Shown: positions 1 to 7,948, counted from the stretch's first letter. The stretch is 64,000 nucleotides of DNA from Actinomadura macra NBRC 14102 (GCF_001552215.1 NZ_BCQT01000017.1:124001-188000), one strand, 5' to 3'. Notes: generated by a model from the letters alone, not told the origin. Translations and numbers: made by a program.

Positions 1-1
1 C

Positions 2-415
2 AAGACTGGGCTGCTGTGCGGCGTCGCCGTCCTGGCACTGCCGCTGGCGGCGGGCTGCTCCGGCAAGTCGGCGGCGTCCGGTAACGCCGCGACCAGGGAG
101 GGTACCCCGGCCACTCTCGACCAGCTCGCCTCGCGCACCGGCTGCACGCTCACCGGCCAGCGCAAGGCCCAGGAGCTTGAGCAGGGCAACTGCACCAACT
201 CGCGTGGACGGTACGTGCTGGTGAGCTTCACCTCCGACAAGGGCATGACCTCCTGGATGGAGGAGGCCAAGCCCTGGGGCGGCTCGTACCTGGTCGGGAC
301 GCGGTGGGTCGCCGTGAGCACCCCGACGACCCTGGAGTCCCTCAAGAAGGATCTGGGTGGGCGCATCATGTCCGGCGACTCGCACGGGGAGATGCCCGGG
401 ATGAATCACAGCTAG
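2..415 (+). CDS. Putative lipoprotein, 5' end cut by the window edge
   Basis: The reading frame is open from base 2 and ends at a TAG at 413-415, with 137 codons visible. The first residues form the end of a signal peptide: a hydrophobic Leu/Ala-rich stretch followed by the lipobox LAAGC, so the protein is probably lipidated on Cys and anchored outside the membrane. The mature part has two further cysteines (in TGCTL and GNCTN) that could form a disulfide. I recognise no domain. The true start lies upstream of the window. The gene runs convergently with the FAD monooxygenase. Confidence 0.7.
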   Translation, partial: KTGLLCGVAVLALPLAAGCSGKSAASGNAATREGTPATLDQLASRTGCTLTGQRKAQELEQGNCTNSRGRYVLVSFTSDKGMTSWMEEAKPWGGSYLVGTRWVAVSTPTTLESLKKDLGGRIMSGDSHGEMPGMNHS

Positions 416-539
416 GGACGGCAGTGTTTCAGAGACACGGCGTTTCAGAGAGCCGGCCCACGCTGCTCGGCCTGGCGACTCGCACCGTGACCGCGCCTGG
501 GCGAGCGCGACAGTTGAGGCACTTCGCAACAGCCCCGGT

Positions 540-1736
540 CTAGGCATGGCCGCCGGCGTTCAGCTCGGACAGGTTCATCGCCATCCTGCGGCGCACGGCC
601 GGGATCCGGCCCAGCACGCGCAGGGCGGCGTTGCGCGCCCGGCGCCGTGAAGCGCTCCCCGTGGTGGCGATCCGGGTCATCCGGTCGGTGAACCGCACCA
701 CCCTCGCCGCGACCGGGCGGCGCTCCTCCGCATAGCCGTCCAGGGTCCCGGCGGGCGCACCGTCGCGCAGAACGGCCCCCAACCGGGCCGCGAGCGCCAC
801 CGCGTCCTGGATTCCGGTGTTCATCCCCTGGCCGCCCGCAGGGCTGTGCACGTGGGCGGCGTCCCCGGCCAGCAGGATCCGGCCGGCGCGGTAGGCGTCG
901 GCGAGCCGGTGGTGCACCCGGAACCGCGAGCTCCACACGACCTCGGAGACCCGCGCGAGCTGCTCCTGCGGGCCTCGGGCGTCCAGCACCGCCTGGACGT
1001 CGGTCAGGCCCGGGTGCTCGGGGGCCTCGTCCACGGTGGCGACGATCCGATGCCGTCCGCCCGGCAAGGGAGCGACGACGACCAGGCCGGCGGGCGAGAA
1101 GAACAGCATGACCTCGTCGGCGCGGACGTCCCCCTCCAGCCGGACGTCGGCGAGGACGAACGACTGCGCGTAGGTGTCGCCGGTGAAGCCGATCCCGGCG
1201 TGCTCGCGGACGGTGCTGTGCATGCCGTCCGCGCCGACGGCGTAGCGCGCGCGGACGGTCTCACCGGAGGCCATGGTCGCGGTGACGCCCTCCCCGTCCT
1301 GGGTGAGCGAGGCCACCTCGTAGGGGCGGTGGACGTCGCCGCCGAGCGTACGCAACCGGCGCAGGAGCACTTCCTCGGTGATGTTCTGCGGAACCATCAG
1401 CGTGTACGGGTAACGGGTGGGAAGGCCGTCGAAGTCGACCGTCAGCAGGGCCTGGTCGCGGTCGCGGACGGTGAAGCGCGGCACGATCACGCCCACGCCC
1501 ACCAACTCGTCCGCGATCCCGACCGTCTCCAGTACCTCCAGCGTGCGGGCGTGGACGACGGCGGCGCGAGAGGTGTTGGCGCCCTCGGCCTGCCGGTCGA
1601 CGAGCGTCACGTCCACGCCGCGTGCGGTGAGCGCGGCGGCCAGGGTCAGCCCGACCGGACCGGCACCGACGACCAGGACATCGGTGGTCTCGGGCAGCGG
1701 GCTGGTGGGGTGCGGGGCCCTCGGATGCTCGGACAT
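540..1736 (-). CDS. FAD-dependent aromatic monooxygenase (PheA/TfdB family)
   Basis: 398-residue flavoprotein hydroxylase of the class A family that uses NAD(P)H, FAD and O2 to hydroxylate aromatic or polyketide substrates. Visible motifs are the Rossmann GxGxxG (VGAGPVGL, residues 23-30), the DG motif (GADGMHSTVR) and the second FAD motif (AGDAAHVHSPAGGQGMN). It is shorter than two-domain phenol hydroxylases and lacks their C-terminal thioredoxin-like domain. The ATG at 1736 is chosen because AGGAGG lies 6 nt upstream; an in-frame ATG at 1772 sits inside the operator region. It is divergent from a TetR gene whose likely operators cover its promoter, so it is probably the regulated target. 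The natural substrate cannot be inferred. Confidence 0.9.
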   Translation of the reverse strand: MSEHPRAPHPTSPLPETTDVLVVGAGPVGLTLAAALTARGVDVTLVDRQAEGANTSRAAVVHARTLEVLETVGIADELVGVGVIVPRFTVRDRDQALLTVDFDGLPTRYPYTLMVPQNITEEVLLRRLRTLGGDVHRPYEVASLTQDGEGVTATMASGETVRARYAVGADGMHSTVREHAGIGFTGDTYAQSFVLADVRLEGDVRADEVMLFFSPAGLVVVAPLPGGRHRIVATVDEAPEHPGLTDVQAVLDARGPQEQLARVSEVVWSSRFRVHHRLADAYRAGRILLAGDAAHVHSPAGGQGMNTGIQDAVALAARLGAVLRDGAPAGTLDGYAEERRPVAARVVRFTDRMTRIATTGSASRRRARNAALRVLGRIPAVRRRMAMNLSELNAGGHA

Positions 1737-1750
1737 GGCGTCCTCCTGAT

Positions 1751-1824
1751 ACCAACATCTGTTTGCCAACATCTGTTGGCACAGACGTTAGCGCGCCCGG
1801 GACGGTTTGCCAACAGGCGTTGGC
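1751..1824. promoter_or_regulatory. TetR-type operator cluster between divergent genes
   Basis: A perfect inverted repeat TGCCAAC-ATCT-GTTGGCA lies at 1764-1781. A second, near-identical one, TGCCAAC-AGGC-GTTGGC, lies at 1808-1824, its centre 44 bp away. A weaker third copy (CCAAC-ATCT-GTT, 1752-1763) abuts the first. The sites lie between the start codons of the monooxygenase and the TetR regulator, as expected for autoregulation plus repression of the divergent gene. Confidence 0.75.
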
Positions 1825-1838
1825 CTACCATTGTGGGC

Positions 1839-2411
1839 ATGGCCTTCACAGCGCGCTCCGATCAGACCAGAGCGGCGATCCTCGACGCCGCCCGCCGCCG
1901 TTTCGGCACCGACGGCTACGAACGGGCGACGATCCGCGCCATCGCCGCCGACGCCGGCATCGACCCGTCGATGGTGATGCGCTACTACGGCAGCAAGGAC
2001 GGGCTGTTCGCGGCGGCCTCGGACATCGACCTGCGGCTGCCCGACCTGTCCGCGGTGCCGCCCGAGCGCGCGGGCGAGACGATCGTCCGGCACTTCATCG
2101 AGCGGTGGGAGGGTGACCTGGCCGACGAGGTGCTGATCGTGCTGTTCCGGTCGGCGATCACCAACGAGGCGGCCGCCGGGCGGCTGCGCGAGATCTTCGG
2201 CGCGCAGGTCGCGGGTGCCCTGGCGGCGGGCGTGGACGACCCGTCCGAGCTGCCGGCGCGCGCCGGGCTCGTCTCCACCCAGCTTCTCGGCGTCGCGCTG
2301 TGCCGCTACATCCTGCGGCTGCCGCCGGTCGTGGCGATGGACGTGGACACGCTGGTGGCGAGCCTGTCCCCCACACTCCAGCGCTACCTGACCGGACCCC
2401 TGCCGGCCTGA
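1839..2411 (+). CDS. TetR/AcrR family transcriptional regulator
   Basis: 190-residue one-component repressor. The N-terminal TetR_N helix-turn-helix is clear: TRAAILDAARRRFGTDGY, then RATIRAIAADAGIDPSMVMRYY and GSKDGLF (about residues 8-55). The C-terminal half is the helical ligand and dimer domain ending in a long YLTGPLPA tail. The ATG at 1839 is chosen because the TetR_N domain begins within ten residues; longer upstream frames are antisense to the monooxygenase. The gene lies divergent from that monooxygenase with palindromes in the gap. The ligand is probably the monooxygenase substrate or a related toxic aromatic (inference). Confidence 0.92.
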   Translation: MAFTARSDQTRAAILDAARRRFGTDGYERATIRAIAADAGIDPSMVMRYYGSKDGLFAAASDIDLRLPDLSAVPPERAGETIVRHFIERWEGDLADEVLIVLFRSAITNEAAAGRLREIFGAQVAGALAAGVDDPSELPARAGLVSTQLLGVALCRYILRLPPVVAMDVDTLVASLSPTLQRYLTGPLPA

Positions 2412-2428
2412 GCGGCGCGCCGGCGCCC

Positions 2429-3079
2429 TCAGGGAGTGCGGACCTCGTCGCCGCCGACGCCGTCGATGCCGTCACGGTCGTCGCGATCGTCGCGGCTGAC
2501 CAGGAGGGCGGCCCAGCGCTCCAGGGCGGGACCGGTCCGGGCCAGGATCCGCCGCGCGGCGAGCCCGCGGGCCACCGTCCCCGGGTGCAGCAGCGGATGC
2601 CCAGGCCCGTCGACGACGACCCGGACGGCGGCGACCGGTCTCCCGCCCGCGCGGGCGGCGATCACGGCCGACTCCATGTCGGCCACGCGCGCGCCCTGCG
2701 CCGCCCAGACGGCACGCTCCGCGCGACCCACGACGTGGTCGGTGGTCACCAGGGGCCCGACCTGGACGCTGAGGCCGTCCCGGATCAGTTCTCCCGCCAG
2801 CATGTGCGCGGCGTTGCACGGCACCGGCCGGCCGCCGCCGCGGATCTCGTCGGCCACCAGGACGTCCCCCGGCCGGAGGCGCTCGTCGAGCGCGCCGCCG
2901 AACCCCATCACCACGAGCGCCGCGCACGCCGCCGGCAGCCGGTCGATCCGGCGAGCCCGGTAGCCGACCACCACGACCGGGGTGCGGGCCAGCCCGCGCC
3001 GCACCGCGCGCGCCTCCATCCGCAGCCCGGCGCACACCACCGGCCCGACCATCGGTCGCCAGGCGTCGTCACTGGTCAT
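2429..3079 (-). CDS. Nucleoside phosphorylase-family protein (HpnG-like)
   Basis: 216-residue member of the PNP/UDP phosphorylase superfamily. Diagnostic segments are the glycine-rich VVMGFGGALDERLRPGDVLVADEI and the purine-phosphorylase-type ADMESAVIAA with its conserved Met-Glu. In other actinomycetes relatives sit in hopanoid clusters, where the product removes adenine from adenosylhopane. Here no squalene-hopene cyclase or ispH neighbour is visible, so the hopanoid role is only a possibility and a general nucleoside or MTA/SAH-type phosphorylase is the alternative. The C-terminus ends in an acidic, repetitive RDDRDDRDGIDG tail. The gene is monocistronic and convergent with the TetR gene. 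Confidence 0.75.
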   Translation of the reverse strand: MTSDDAWRPMVGPVVCAGLRMEARAVRRGLARTPVVVVGYRARRIDRLPAACAALVVMGFGGALDERLRPGDVLVADEIRGGGRPVPCNAAHMLAGELIRDGLSVQVGPLVTTDHVVGRAERAVWAAQGARVADMESAVIAARAGGRPVAAVRVVVDGPGHPLLHPGTVARGLAARRILARTGPALERWAALLVSRDDRDDRDGIDGVGGDEVRTP

Positions 3080-3222
3080 CCCCCCAGCGAAACACGGGGC
3101 CAGGCGAAGTTCCAGCTCGCGCGCCGACGACCCGGCGTCACCGTGAGGTACTACTTCCGATCCCGCGAATCCCGCCCCCGGGAGGACGGGTCGAGGGGCC
3201 CACGACCTCTAGACTCGCCGAC

Positions 3223-3555
3223 ATGACCTCCTCCGTACGCCGGAAGCTGGCCGTCCTGCCCCTCCTTCTGCTCCCGCTCGGCGGCCTCGCCGCCTGCGGC
3301 GGCGAGAACAGCAAGACCGACTGCAACGCCAACTCGTGCACGGTGACGTTCGACCGCGGAGTCGACGCGAGCGCCTCCGTCCTCGGTGTGAAGGCCGAGC
3401 TGGTGAGCGTCCAGGGCAACACCGTCACGCTCAAGATCGCCGGCCAGACGGTGACCGTGCCCCGGGGCGACGGCGAGCAGGCGGAAGGCTTCGACATCTC
3501 GGTCCAGTCCGTCAACAAGGACAATGTCGTCGTGAAGTTCTCCCACAGCGGCTGA
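3223..3555 (+). CDS. Small secreted lipoprotein
   Basis: 110 residues. The N-terminus has RRK, then a Leu-rich hydrophobic core and the lipobox LAAC (Cys25), which marks it as a membrane-anchored lipoprotein. The mature protein is about 85 residues, with a Cys pair (DCNANSC) near its start and predicted beta-rich segments (TVTFDRGVDASASVLGVKAELVSV, GNTVTLKIAGQTVTV). The pattern resembles small actinobacterial extracytoplasmic beta proteins, but I do not recognise a named family. It lies 48 bp before the winged-helix gene, which has its own start signals. Confidence 0.75.
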   Translation: MTSSVRRKLAVLPLLLLPLGGLAACGGENSKTDCNANSCTVTFDRGVDASASVLGVKAELVSVQGNTVTLKIAGQTVTVPRGDGEQAEGFDISVQSVNKDNVVVKFSHSG

Positions 3556-3603
3556 GAACGACCGCAAGCCCCACCAGGCGGACGCCCCGCATAGTATTCG
3601 TTC

Positions 3604-4779
3604 ATGCGTTCGATGAACATCGCGGAGCGGCGCGCTCGCCTGGGCGTTCGGCATCGGCTGGCCGCCGCCGAGCGGACCGACGACGTCGCGGCGGTCGCCC
3701 GATCCCTCGTGGTGCTGCATGCCACCGACCCCGCCACGGTCTTCCTGTCCGTGGCGGCGCGCAGCGTCCAGGCCGTCCCGTCGATGGTGGAGCGGGCCCT
3801 GTACGACGACCGGACCCTGCTCCGGATGCTGGCGATGCGCCGCACGATGTTCGTCGCGCCGGTCGAGCTCGTCCCCGTCCTGCAGTCCTCCACGGCGACC
3901 GCGCTGGCCGCCAAGCAGCGCCGCACCTACTCCCGCTTCATCGAGCAGGCGGGCGTCGTCGAGGACGCCGTGGCCTTCTTCGGGGAGGTCGAAGAGGGCG
4001 CCCACCGGGCCCTGCTGGCCCGCGGCGAGGCGACGGGCGCACAGCTCAGCGCCGACGAGCCGCGACTGCGCACGCAGGTCGACCCCGCCCCCGGCAAGCC
4101 CTACTCCCGGCCGACGAACATCACGACATGGGTGCTGGTCACGCTCGGCTGCGAGGGCCTGATCGTCCGGGGCCGCCCGAACGGCACCTGGATCAGCAGC
4201 CAGTACCGGTGGTCGCCGATCGAGGCGTGGCTCCCCGCCGGGATTCCCGAGATCCCCGCCGACGACGCCCGCGCCGCCCTCGTGGAACACTGGCTGCGCG
4301 CGTTCGGCCCGGCGCCGCTCAGCGACCTCAGATGGTGGACGGGCTGGACCGTCGGTGAGGTCCGCAAGGCCCTGGCCCCCCTTGGGGTGACCGAGGTGGA
4401 CCTCGACGGGACGACGGGCCTCGTCATGACCGACGATCTGGAGCCGGTCGCGCCGCCCGAGCCGTGGGCGGCGCTGCTGCCCGCCCTCGACCCGACGCCG
4501 ATGGGCTGGCAGGAGCGTGGCTGGTTCCTCGGCGACCACGGCCCCGCGCTGTTCGACAGGAACGGCAACATCGGCCCGTCCGTCTGGTGGGACGGCCGTA
4601 TCGTCGGCGGCTGGGCCCAGCGCAAGGACGGCGAGATCGCCGTCCGTCTCCTGGACGACGTCGGCGCCGACGCCCGCGCCGCCATCGACCGCGAGGCCGT
4701 CCGGACGGCCGCCTGGTACGGCGACGTCCGCGCGATTCCGCGGTTCCGCACTCCCCTGGAGCGCGAGCTCACGTCATGA
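3604..4779 (+). CDS. Winged-helix DNA-binding protein (AlkZ/YcaQ-like, HTH_42)
   Basis: 391 residues, the usual length for the HTH_42 group, which includes the DNA glycosylases AlkZ and YcaQ that unhook interstrand crosslinks and protect antibiotic producers. Seen are the N-terminal ARRARLGVRHRL segment, RSLVVLHATDPATVFLSVAAR, and the family's C-terminal VGGWAQRKDGEI region. The QxQ or QxD catalytic motif of characterised AlkZ is not evident, so glycosylase activity is unproven. A TAGTAT hexamer (3592-3597) places the predicted transcript start exactly on the ATG at 3604, and no Shine-Dalgarno is present, suggesting a leaderless mRNA. An in-frame ATG at 3613 is the alternative start. Confidence 0.82.
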   Translation: MRSMNIAERRARLGVRHRLAAAERTDDVAAVARSLVVLHATDPATVFLSVAARSVQAVPSMVERALYDDRTLLRMLAMRRTMFVAPVELVPVLQSSTATALAAKQRRTYSRFIEQAGVVEDAVAFFGEVEEGAHRALLARGEATGAQLSADEPRLRTQVDPAPGKPYSRPTNITTWVLVTLGCEGLIVRGRPNGTWISSQYRWSPIEAWLPAGIPEIPADDARAALVEHWLRAFGPAPLSDLRWWTGWTVGEVRKALAPLGVTEVDLDGTTGLVMTDDLEPVAPPEPWAALLPALDPTPMGWQERGWFLGDHGPALFDRNGNIGPSVWWDGRIVGGWAQRKDGEIAVRLLDDVGADARAAIDREAVRTAAWYGDVRAIPRFRTPLERELTS

Positions 4780-4786
4780 CCCGCCC

Positions 4787-4841
4787 CCGCCACCCCGGGA
4801 CCCCGCGCGGTGGCGGATCGCGGGTCAGCCGCCGACCCGCG
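4787..4841. terminator. Double hairpin between convergent genes (bidirectional terminator)
   Basis: Two perfect stem-loops lie in the 72-bp gap. CCGCCACC (4787-4794) pairs with GGTGGCGG (4809-4816), and CGCGGGTC (4819-4826) pairs with GACCCGCG (4834-4841). There is no U-tract, as is common in high-GC actinomycetes. Confidence 0.55.
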
Positions 4842-4851
4842 GCCGTCTGCG

Positions 4852-5466
4852 TCAGTACGGGTACCGGAATGCGGCGGCGGCGCGGCGCTTGGCGCTGCCG
4901 CGCCGCACCGGCAGGAAGATGAACGCCAGGATCGCCAGGACGCCGAGCAGCACCGCCCCGAGCACGGCGATCCCCAGATAGAAGTCCGCGGTGTCGTCGG
5001 GCGTCACCAGCATCCGGGCGCCGGTGCCCCGGCAGGTGATCAGGGCCGGCCCGTTCACGGGGGCCGCGAACGTGGCGGCGTACTCGTAGCCTGGATGGTC
5101 GGAAGCGCTCCAGGAGTTCTTGTGCGTCAGCGAGATGGTGCCGGTAGCTGTTCCCTGCCGCAGCGAGCACGAGTAGGGATCGGACGCACCGGACTGGACG
5201 TAGACGAAGTACGTGTACCCCTCGGTCAGTTCGACGCGCACCCCAGCCCGGGGGTCGCCGGACGCGGACGGCCCTTCGGCGACGTCGGAGTCGTCCAGGA
5301 AGAGCCCGAGGGCGACGGCCAGGCCGATGACCGCCACCAGCGTGAACACGACCGGCAGGGCGTACCAGCCGGCGCTCGGTTTGATCGGCAGCGGTGACCA
5401 CGGCACGCCCGCCGGCGGCGGTCCCATGGGCGGCGGTCCGACCGGTGGATTCGACCCGGGCCACAT
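4852..5466 (-). CDS. Membrane protein with Pro-rich N-terminus, unknown function
   Basis: 204 residues. Order: a short Gly/Pro-rich cytoplasmic segment (PPVGPPPMGPPPAG), a transmembrane helix at about residues 33-55 (WYALPVVFTLVAVIGLAVALGLFL), an extracytoplasmic domain of about 100 residues with two cysteines (DPYSCSLR and LITCRGT) likely joined by a disulfide, and a second transmembrane helix (LGIAVLGAVLLGVLAILAFIFL) followed by a basic tail. The ATG at 5466 is chosen because a GGGGGA ribosome site lies just upstream. I do not recognise the family. It is downstream of hisF on the same strand, but hairpins separate them. Confidence 0.75.
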   Translation of the reverse strand: MWPGSNPPVGPPPMGPPPAGVPWSPLPIKPSAGWYALPVVFTLVAVIGLAVALGLFLDDSDVAEGPSASGDPRAGVRVELTEGYTYFVYVQSGASDPYSCSLRQGTATGTISLTHKNSWSASDHPGYEYAATFAAPVNGPALITCRGTGARMLVTPDDTADFYLGIAVLGAVLLGVLAILAFIFLPVRRGSAKRRAAAAFRYPY

Positions 5467-5531
5467 CGTCGTTCTCCCCCTAGCCGTCGCGTCGAACGCA
5501 ACGATTCCAGAGAAACGGGCACCCCGCCAGC

Positions 5532-5549
5532 GGCCGGCAGTGGCCGGCC
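5532..5549 (-). terminator. Hairpin downstream of the his operon
   Basis: Perfect 7-bp stem GGCCGGC-AGTG-GCCGGCC about 60 bp after the hisF stop. No T-run follows. It probably ends his transcription before the unrelated membrane-protein gene. Confidence 0.4.
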
Positions 5550-5605
5550 CGCCGTCCGCGGAGCCCGCCACAGTCGAACCTCCGCGTTGACGGGGCGGTC
5601 TCCGC

Positions 5606-6367
5606 TCAGCGGACGGGGTGCCCGGCCGCGCCGAGCGCGGCCTTGACCTCGGCGATCGTCAGCTCCCCGAAATGAAAGACGCTGGCGGCGAGCACCGCGT
5701 CGGCGCCCGCGTCCACGGCGGGTGCGAAGTGCGCCAGGTCCCCGGCGCCGCCGCTGGCGATCACGGGCACCGTGACGGTCTCGCGGACGCGGCCGAGCAT
5801 CTCCAGGTCGAAACCGGCCTTGGTGCCGTCGGCGTCCATGGAGTTCAGCAAGATCTCCCCGACACCGAGCTCCTGGCCCCGGCGGGCCCACTCGACCGCG
5901 TCGATCCCCGTCCCCTCGCGCCCGCCGTGCGTGGTCACCTCGAAGCCCGACGCGGTGGTCTCCGCCCGCCGGGCGTCCACCGACAGCACCACGCACTGCG
6001 ACCCGAACCGGTGTGCGGCCTCGCGCAGGAACTCCGGCCGCGCGATGGCGGCGGTGTTGATCGACACCTTGTCGGCGCCGGCGCGCAGCAGCCGGTCGAC
6101 GTCGTCCACCGTGCGGACGCCGCCGCCCACCGTCAGCGGGATGAACACCTGCTCCGCCGTGCGGCGCACCACCTCGTACGTGGTGGAACGATCAGCGCTG
6201 GAGGCGGTGATGTCGAGGAACGTCAGCTCGTCGGCGCCCTCCGCGTCGTAGCGGCGGGCCAGCTCGACCGGGTCGCCGGCGTCGCGCAGGTTCTGGAAGT
6301 TGACACCCTTGACCACCCGTCCGGCGTCCACGTCCAGGCACGGGATCACCCGCACGGCCACGCTCAC
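5606..6367 (-). CDS. hisF: Imidazole glycerol phosphate synthase cyclase subunit
   Basis: 253 residues, the standard HisF (beta-alpha)8 barrel. It forms the heterodimer with HisH and turns PRFAR plus ammonia into IGP and AICAR in histidine synthesis. The catalytic aspartates are Asp12 (IPCLDVD) and Asp131 (VLSVDAR); the phosphate-binding glycine loops (TVGGGVRT, IASGGAGD) are intact. The GTG start at 6367 overlaps the priA stop as GTGA, implying translational coupling. It is the last gene of the local his operon. Confidence 0.97.
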   Translation of the reverse strand: MSVAVRVIPCLDVDAGRVVKGVNFQNLRDAGDPVELARRYDAEGADELTFLDITASSADRSTTYEVVRRTAEQVFIPLTVGGGVRTVDDVDRLLRAGADKVSINTAAIARPEFLREAAHRFGSQCVVLSVDARRAETTASGFEVTTHGGREGTGIDAVEWARRGQELGVGEILLNSMDADGTKAGFDLEMLGRVRETVTVPVIASGGAGDLAHFAPAVDAGADAVLAASVFHFGELTIAEVKAALGAAGHPVR

Positions 6368-7083
6368 TGCACGGCCTCCAGCGCCTCTTCCAGCGTGAAC
6401 GCCCGCGCGTACAGCGCCTTCCCGACGATCGCCCCCTCGACGCCCGCCGGGACGAGCCCGGCGATGGCGCGCAGGTCGTCCAGGGACGCCACGCCCCCGG
6501 ACGCGATCACGGGCTTGTCCGTGCGGGAGCACACCTCGCGCAGGAGATCGGTGTTGGGGCCGCGGAGCGTGCCGTCCTTGGTGACGTCGGTGACCACGTA
6601 GCGGGGGCAGCCGTCACCCTCCAGGCGGGCGAGAACCTCCCACAGGTCGCCGCCCTCCCGCGTCCAACCGCGGGCGGCGAGGGTGGTCCCGCGCACGTCC
6701 AGCCCCACCGCGATCTTGTCGCCGTGCGAGGCGATGATCTTCCGGCACCAGGCGGGGTCCTCCAGCGCGGCCGTCCCGATGTTGACCCGGGCGCAGCCGG
6801 TGGCGAGCGCCGCCTCCAGCGAGGCGTCGTCACGGATGCCGCCCGACAGTTCCACCCGTACGTCCAGCCGCCCGGTCACCTCGGCCAGCAACTCCCGGTT
6901 GGAGCCCCGGCCGAAAGCCGCGTCCAGGTCGACCAGATGGATCCACTCCGCCCCCGCCTCCTGCCAGGCCAGCGCGGCGTCGAGCGGCGCACCGTAGGAG
7001 GTCTCGGAACCGGCCTCGCCCTGCACCAGGCGCACGGCCTGGCCGTCGGCGACGTCGACCGCGGGAAGGAGCGTCAAAGTCAT
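6364..7083 (-). CDS. priA: Phosphoribosyl isomerase A (HisA, probably also TrpF activity)
   Basis: 239-residue HisA-type barrel. It isomerises ProFAR to PRFAR in histidine synthesis; in many actinomycetes the same enzyme (PriA) also performs the TrpF step of tryptophan synthesis. Asp10 (PAVD) and Asp170 (VTDVTKDG) match the catalytic acids. Arg18, Ser80, Trp140 (RGWTREGG) and Thr165 fit positions linked to dual specificity in mycobacterial PriA. No trpF is visible in the window, though the genome context is unknown. The gene is 59 bp downstream of hisH and overlaps hisF by 4 nt. Confidence 0.93.
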   Translation of the reverse strand: MTLTLLPAVDVADGQAVRLVQGEAGSETSYGAPLDAALAWQEAGAEWIHLVDLDAAFGRGSNRELLAEVTGRLDVRVELSGGIRDDASLEAALATGCARVNIGTAALEDPAWCRKIIASHGDKIAVGLDVRGTTLAARGWTREGGDLWEVLARLEGDGCPRYVVTDVTKDGTLRGPNTDLLREVCSRTDKPVIASGGVASLDDLRAIAGLVPAGVEGAIVGKALYARAFTLEEALEAVQ

Positions 7084-7142
7084 GCGGAAACCCTATCGAT
7101 GCGGGTGGAGGGGCGGATGCGGGGACAGCCGGGCAGGGACGT

Positions 7143-7787
7143 TCAGTCGAGGGTGGTGAGCCAGTTGCGCAGGAGCGCGGCGCCGACGTCGCCGGACTTC
7201 TCCGGATGGAACTGGGTCGCCGAGAGGGGACCGTTCTCGACGGCGGCGACGAAGGGGTCGCCGTGCTCGGCCCACGTGACGAGCGGGGGCTCCAGGCGTC
7301 CGGCCGGGTCGGGTTCGAGGTCCCAGTGGCGGACGGCGTAGGAGTGGACGAAGTAGAACCGGGTGCCGGCGTCCATGCCGTCGAACAGGACGGAGCCGGG
7401 CGGGGCGTCCACGGTGCTCCAGCCCATGTGCGGGACGACCGGGGCCTCCAGCCGGTCGACGGTGCCGGGCCACTCGTCGCAGCCCTCCGTCGTCACGCCG
7501 TGCTCGATGCCCTTGGTGAACAGGATCTGCATGCCGACGCAGATGCCGAGGACGGGCCGGCCCCCGGCGAGGCGGCGGCCGATGATCTGGTCGCCGCGGA
7601 CCGAGCGCAGGCCCGCCATGCAGGCGGCGAACGCGCCGACGCCGGGAACGACGAGGCCGTCGGCGGCGAGCGCGGCGTCCCAGTCGGCGGTCACCGTGAC
7701 GTCGGCGCCGGCGCGGGCGACGGCCCGCTCGGCGGAGCGGAGGTTGCCCGAGCCGTAGTCGAGGACGACGACCCTCTTCACAGCCAC
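7143..7787 (-). CDS. hisH: Imidazole glycerol phosphate synthase glutaminase subunit
   Basis: 214-residue class I glutamine amidotransferase that supplies ammonia to HisF. The catalytic triad is Cys83 (GICVGMQ), His194 and Glu196 (QFHPEKSGD). The opening VVVLDYGSGNLRSAERA is typical. The GTG at 7787 has a GGGGG ribosome site 6 nt upstream. A GTG at 7781 would give the classical GTGA overlap with the upstream small ORF and is the alternative. The 5' end overlaps the small membrane-protein gene, so the two are probably translationally coupled. Confidence 0.95.
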   Translation of the reverse strand: MAVKRVVVLDYGSGNLRSAERAVARAGADVTVTADWDAALAADGLVVPGVGAFAACMAGLRSVRGDQIIGRRLAGGRPVLGICVGMQILFTKGIEHGVTTEGCDEWPGTVDRLEAPVVPHMGWSTVDAPPGSVLFDGMDAGTRFYFVHSYAVRHWDLEPDPAGRLEPPLVTWAEHGDPFVAAVENGPLSATQFHPEKSGDVGAALLRNWLTTLD

Positions 7788-7948
7788 ATCACACCCCCGG
7801 CGAACGCCAGGCCCGCCAGGACCAGCACGACCAGCGCGGCGATCTTCAGGCCCTGCTTGACGAAACTGTAGACGCCCGCCAGCAGGAACAGCGCCACCGC
7901 GAAGACCGCGACGTTGCCGTAGGTGAACTCCACACCGCCGACCTCCAC
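7778..7948 (-). CDS. Small membrane protein inside the his operon
   Basis: 56 codons from a GTG at 7948, or 51 from a GTG at 7933 that has GGAGG 8 nt upstream and is the better ribosome-site match. Translation shows a Gly/Val-rich start (VEFTYGNVAVFAVALFLLAG), then VYSFVKQGLKIAA, then a second apolar run (LVVLVLAGLAFAGGVMWL): two short transmembrane helices with a Lys-containing turn. It starts 3 bases after the hisB stop and overlaps the hisH start. I recall a small uncharacterised membrane ORF at this place in Streptomyces his operons, which suggests a conserved gene. The function is unknown. Confidence 0.75.
   Translation of the reverse strand: MEVGGVEFTYGNVAVFAVALFLLAGVYSFVKQGLKIAALVVLVLAGLAFAGGVMWL

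Noticed and set aside
427..450. TTTCAGAGA direct repeat (427-435 and 442-450) after the first gene
   Set aside because: Only two 9-nt copies with no palindrome or known element; could be chance.
5594..5612. TCCGC-TCA-GCGGA hairpin at the hisF stop as a terminator
   Set aside because: It overlaps the hisF stop codon and has only a 5-bp stem; the 5532-5549 hairpin is the better candidate.
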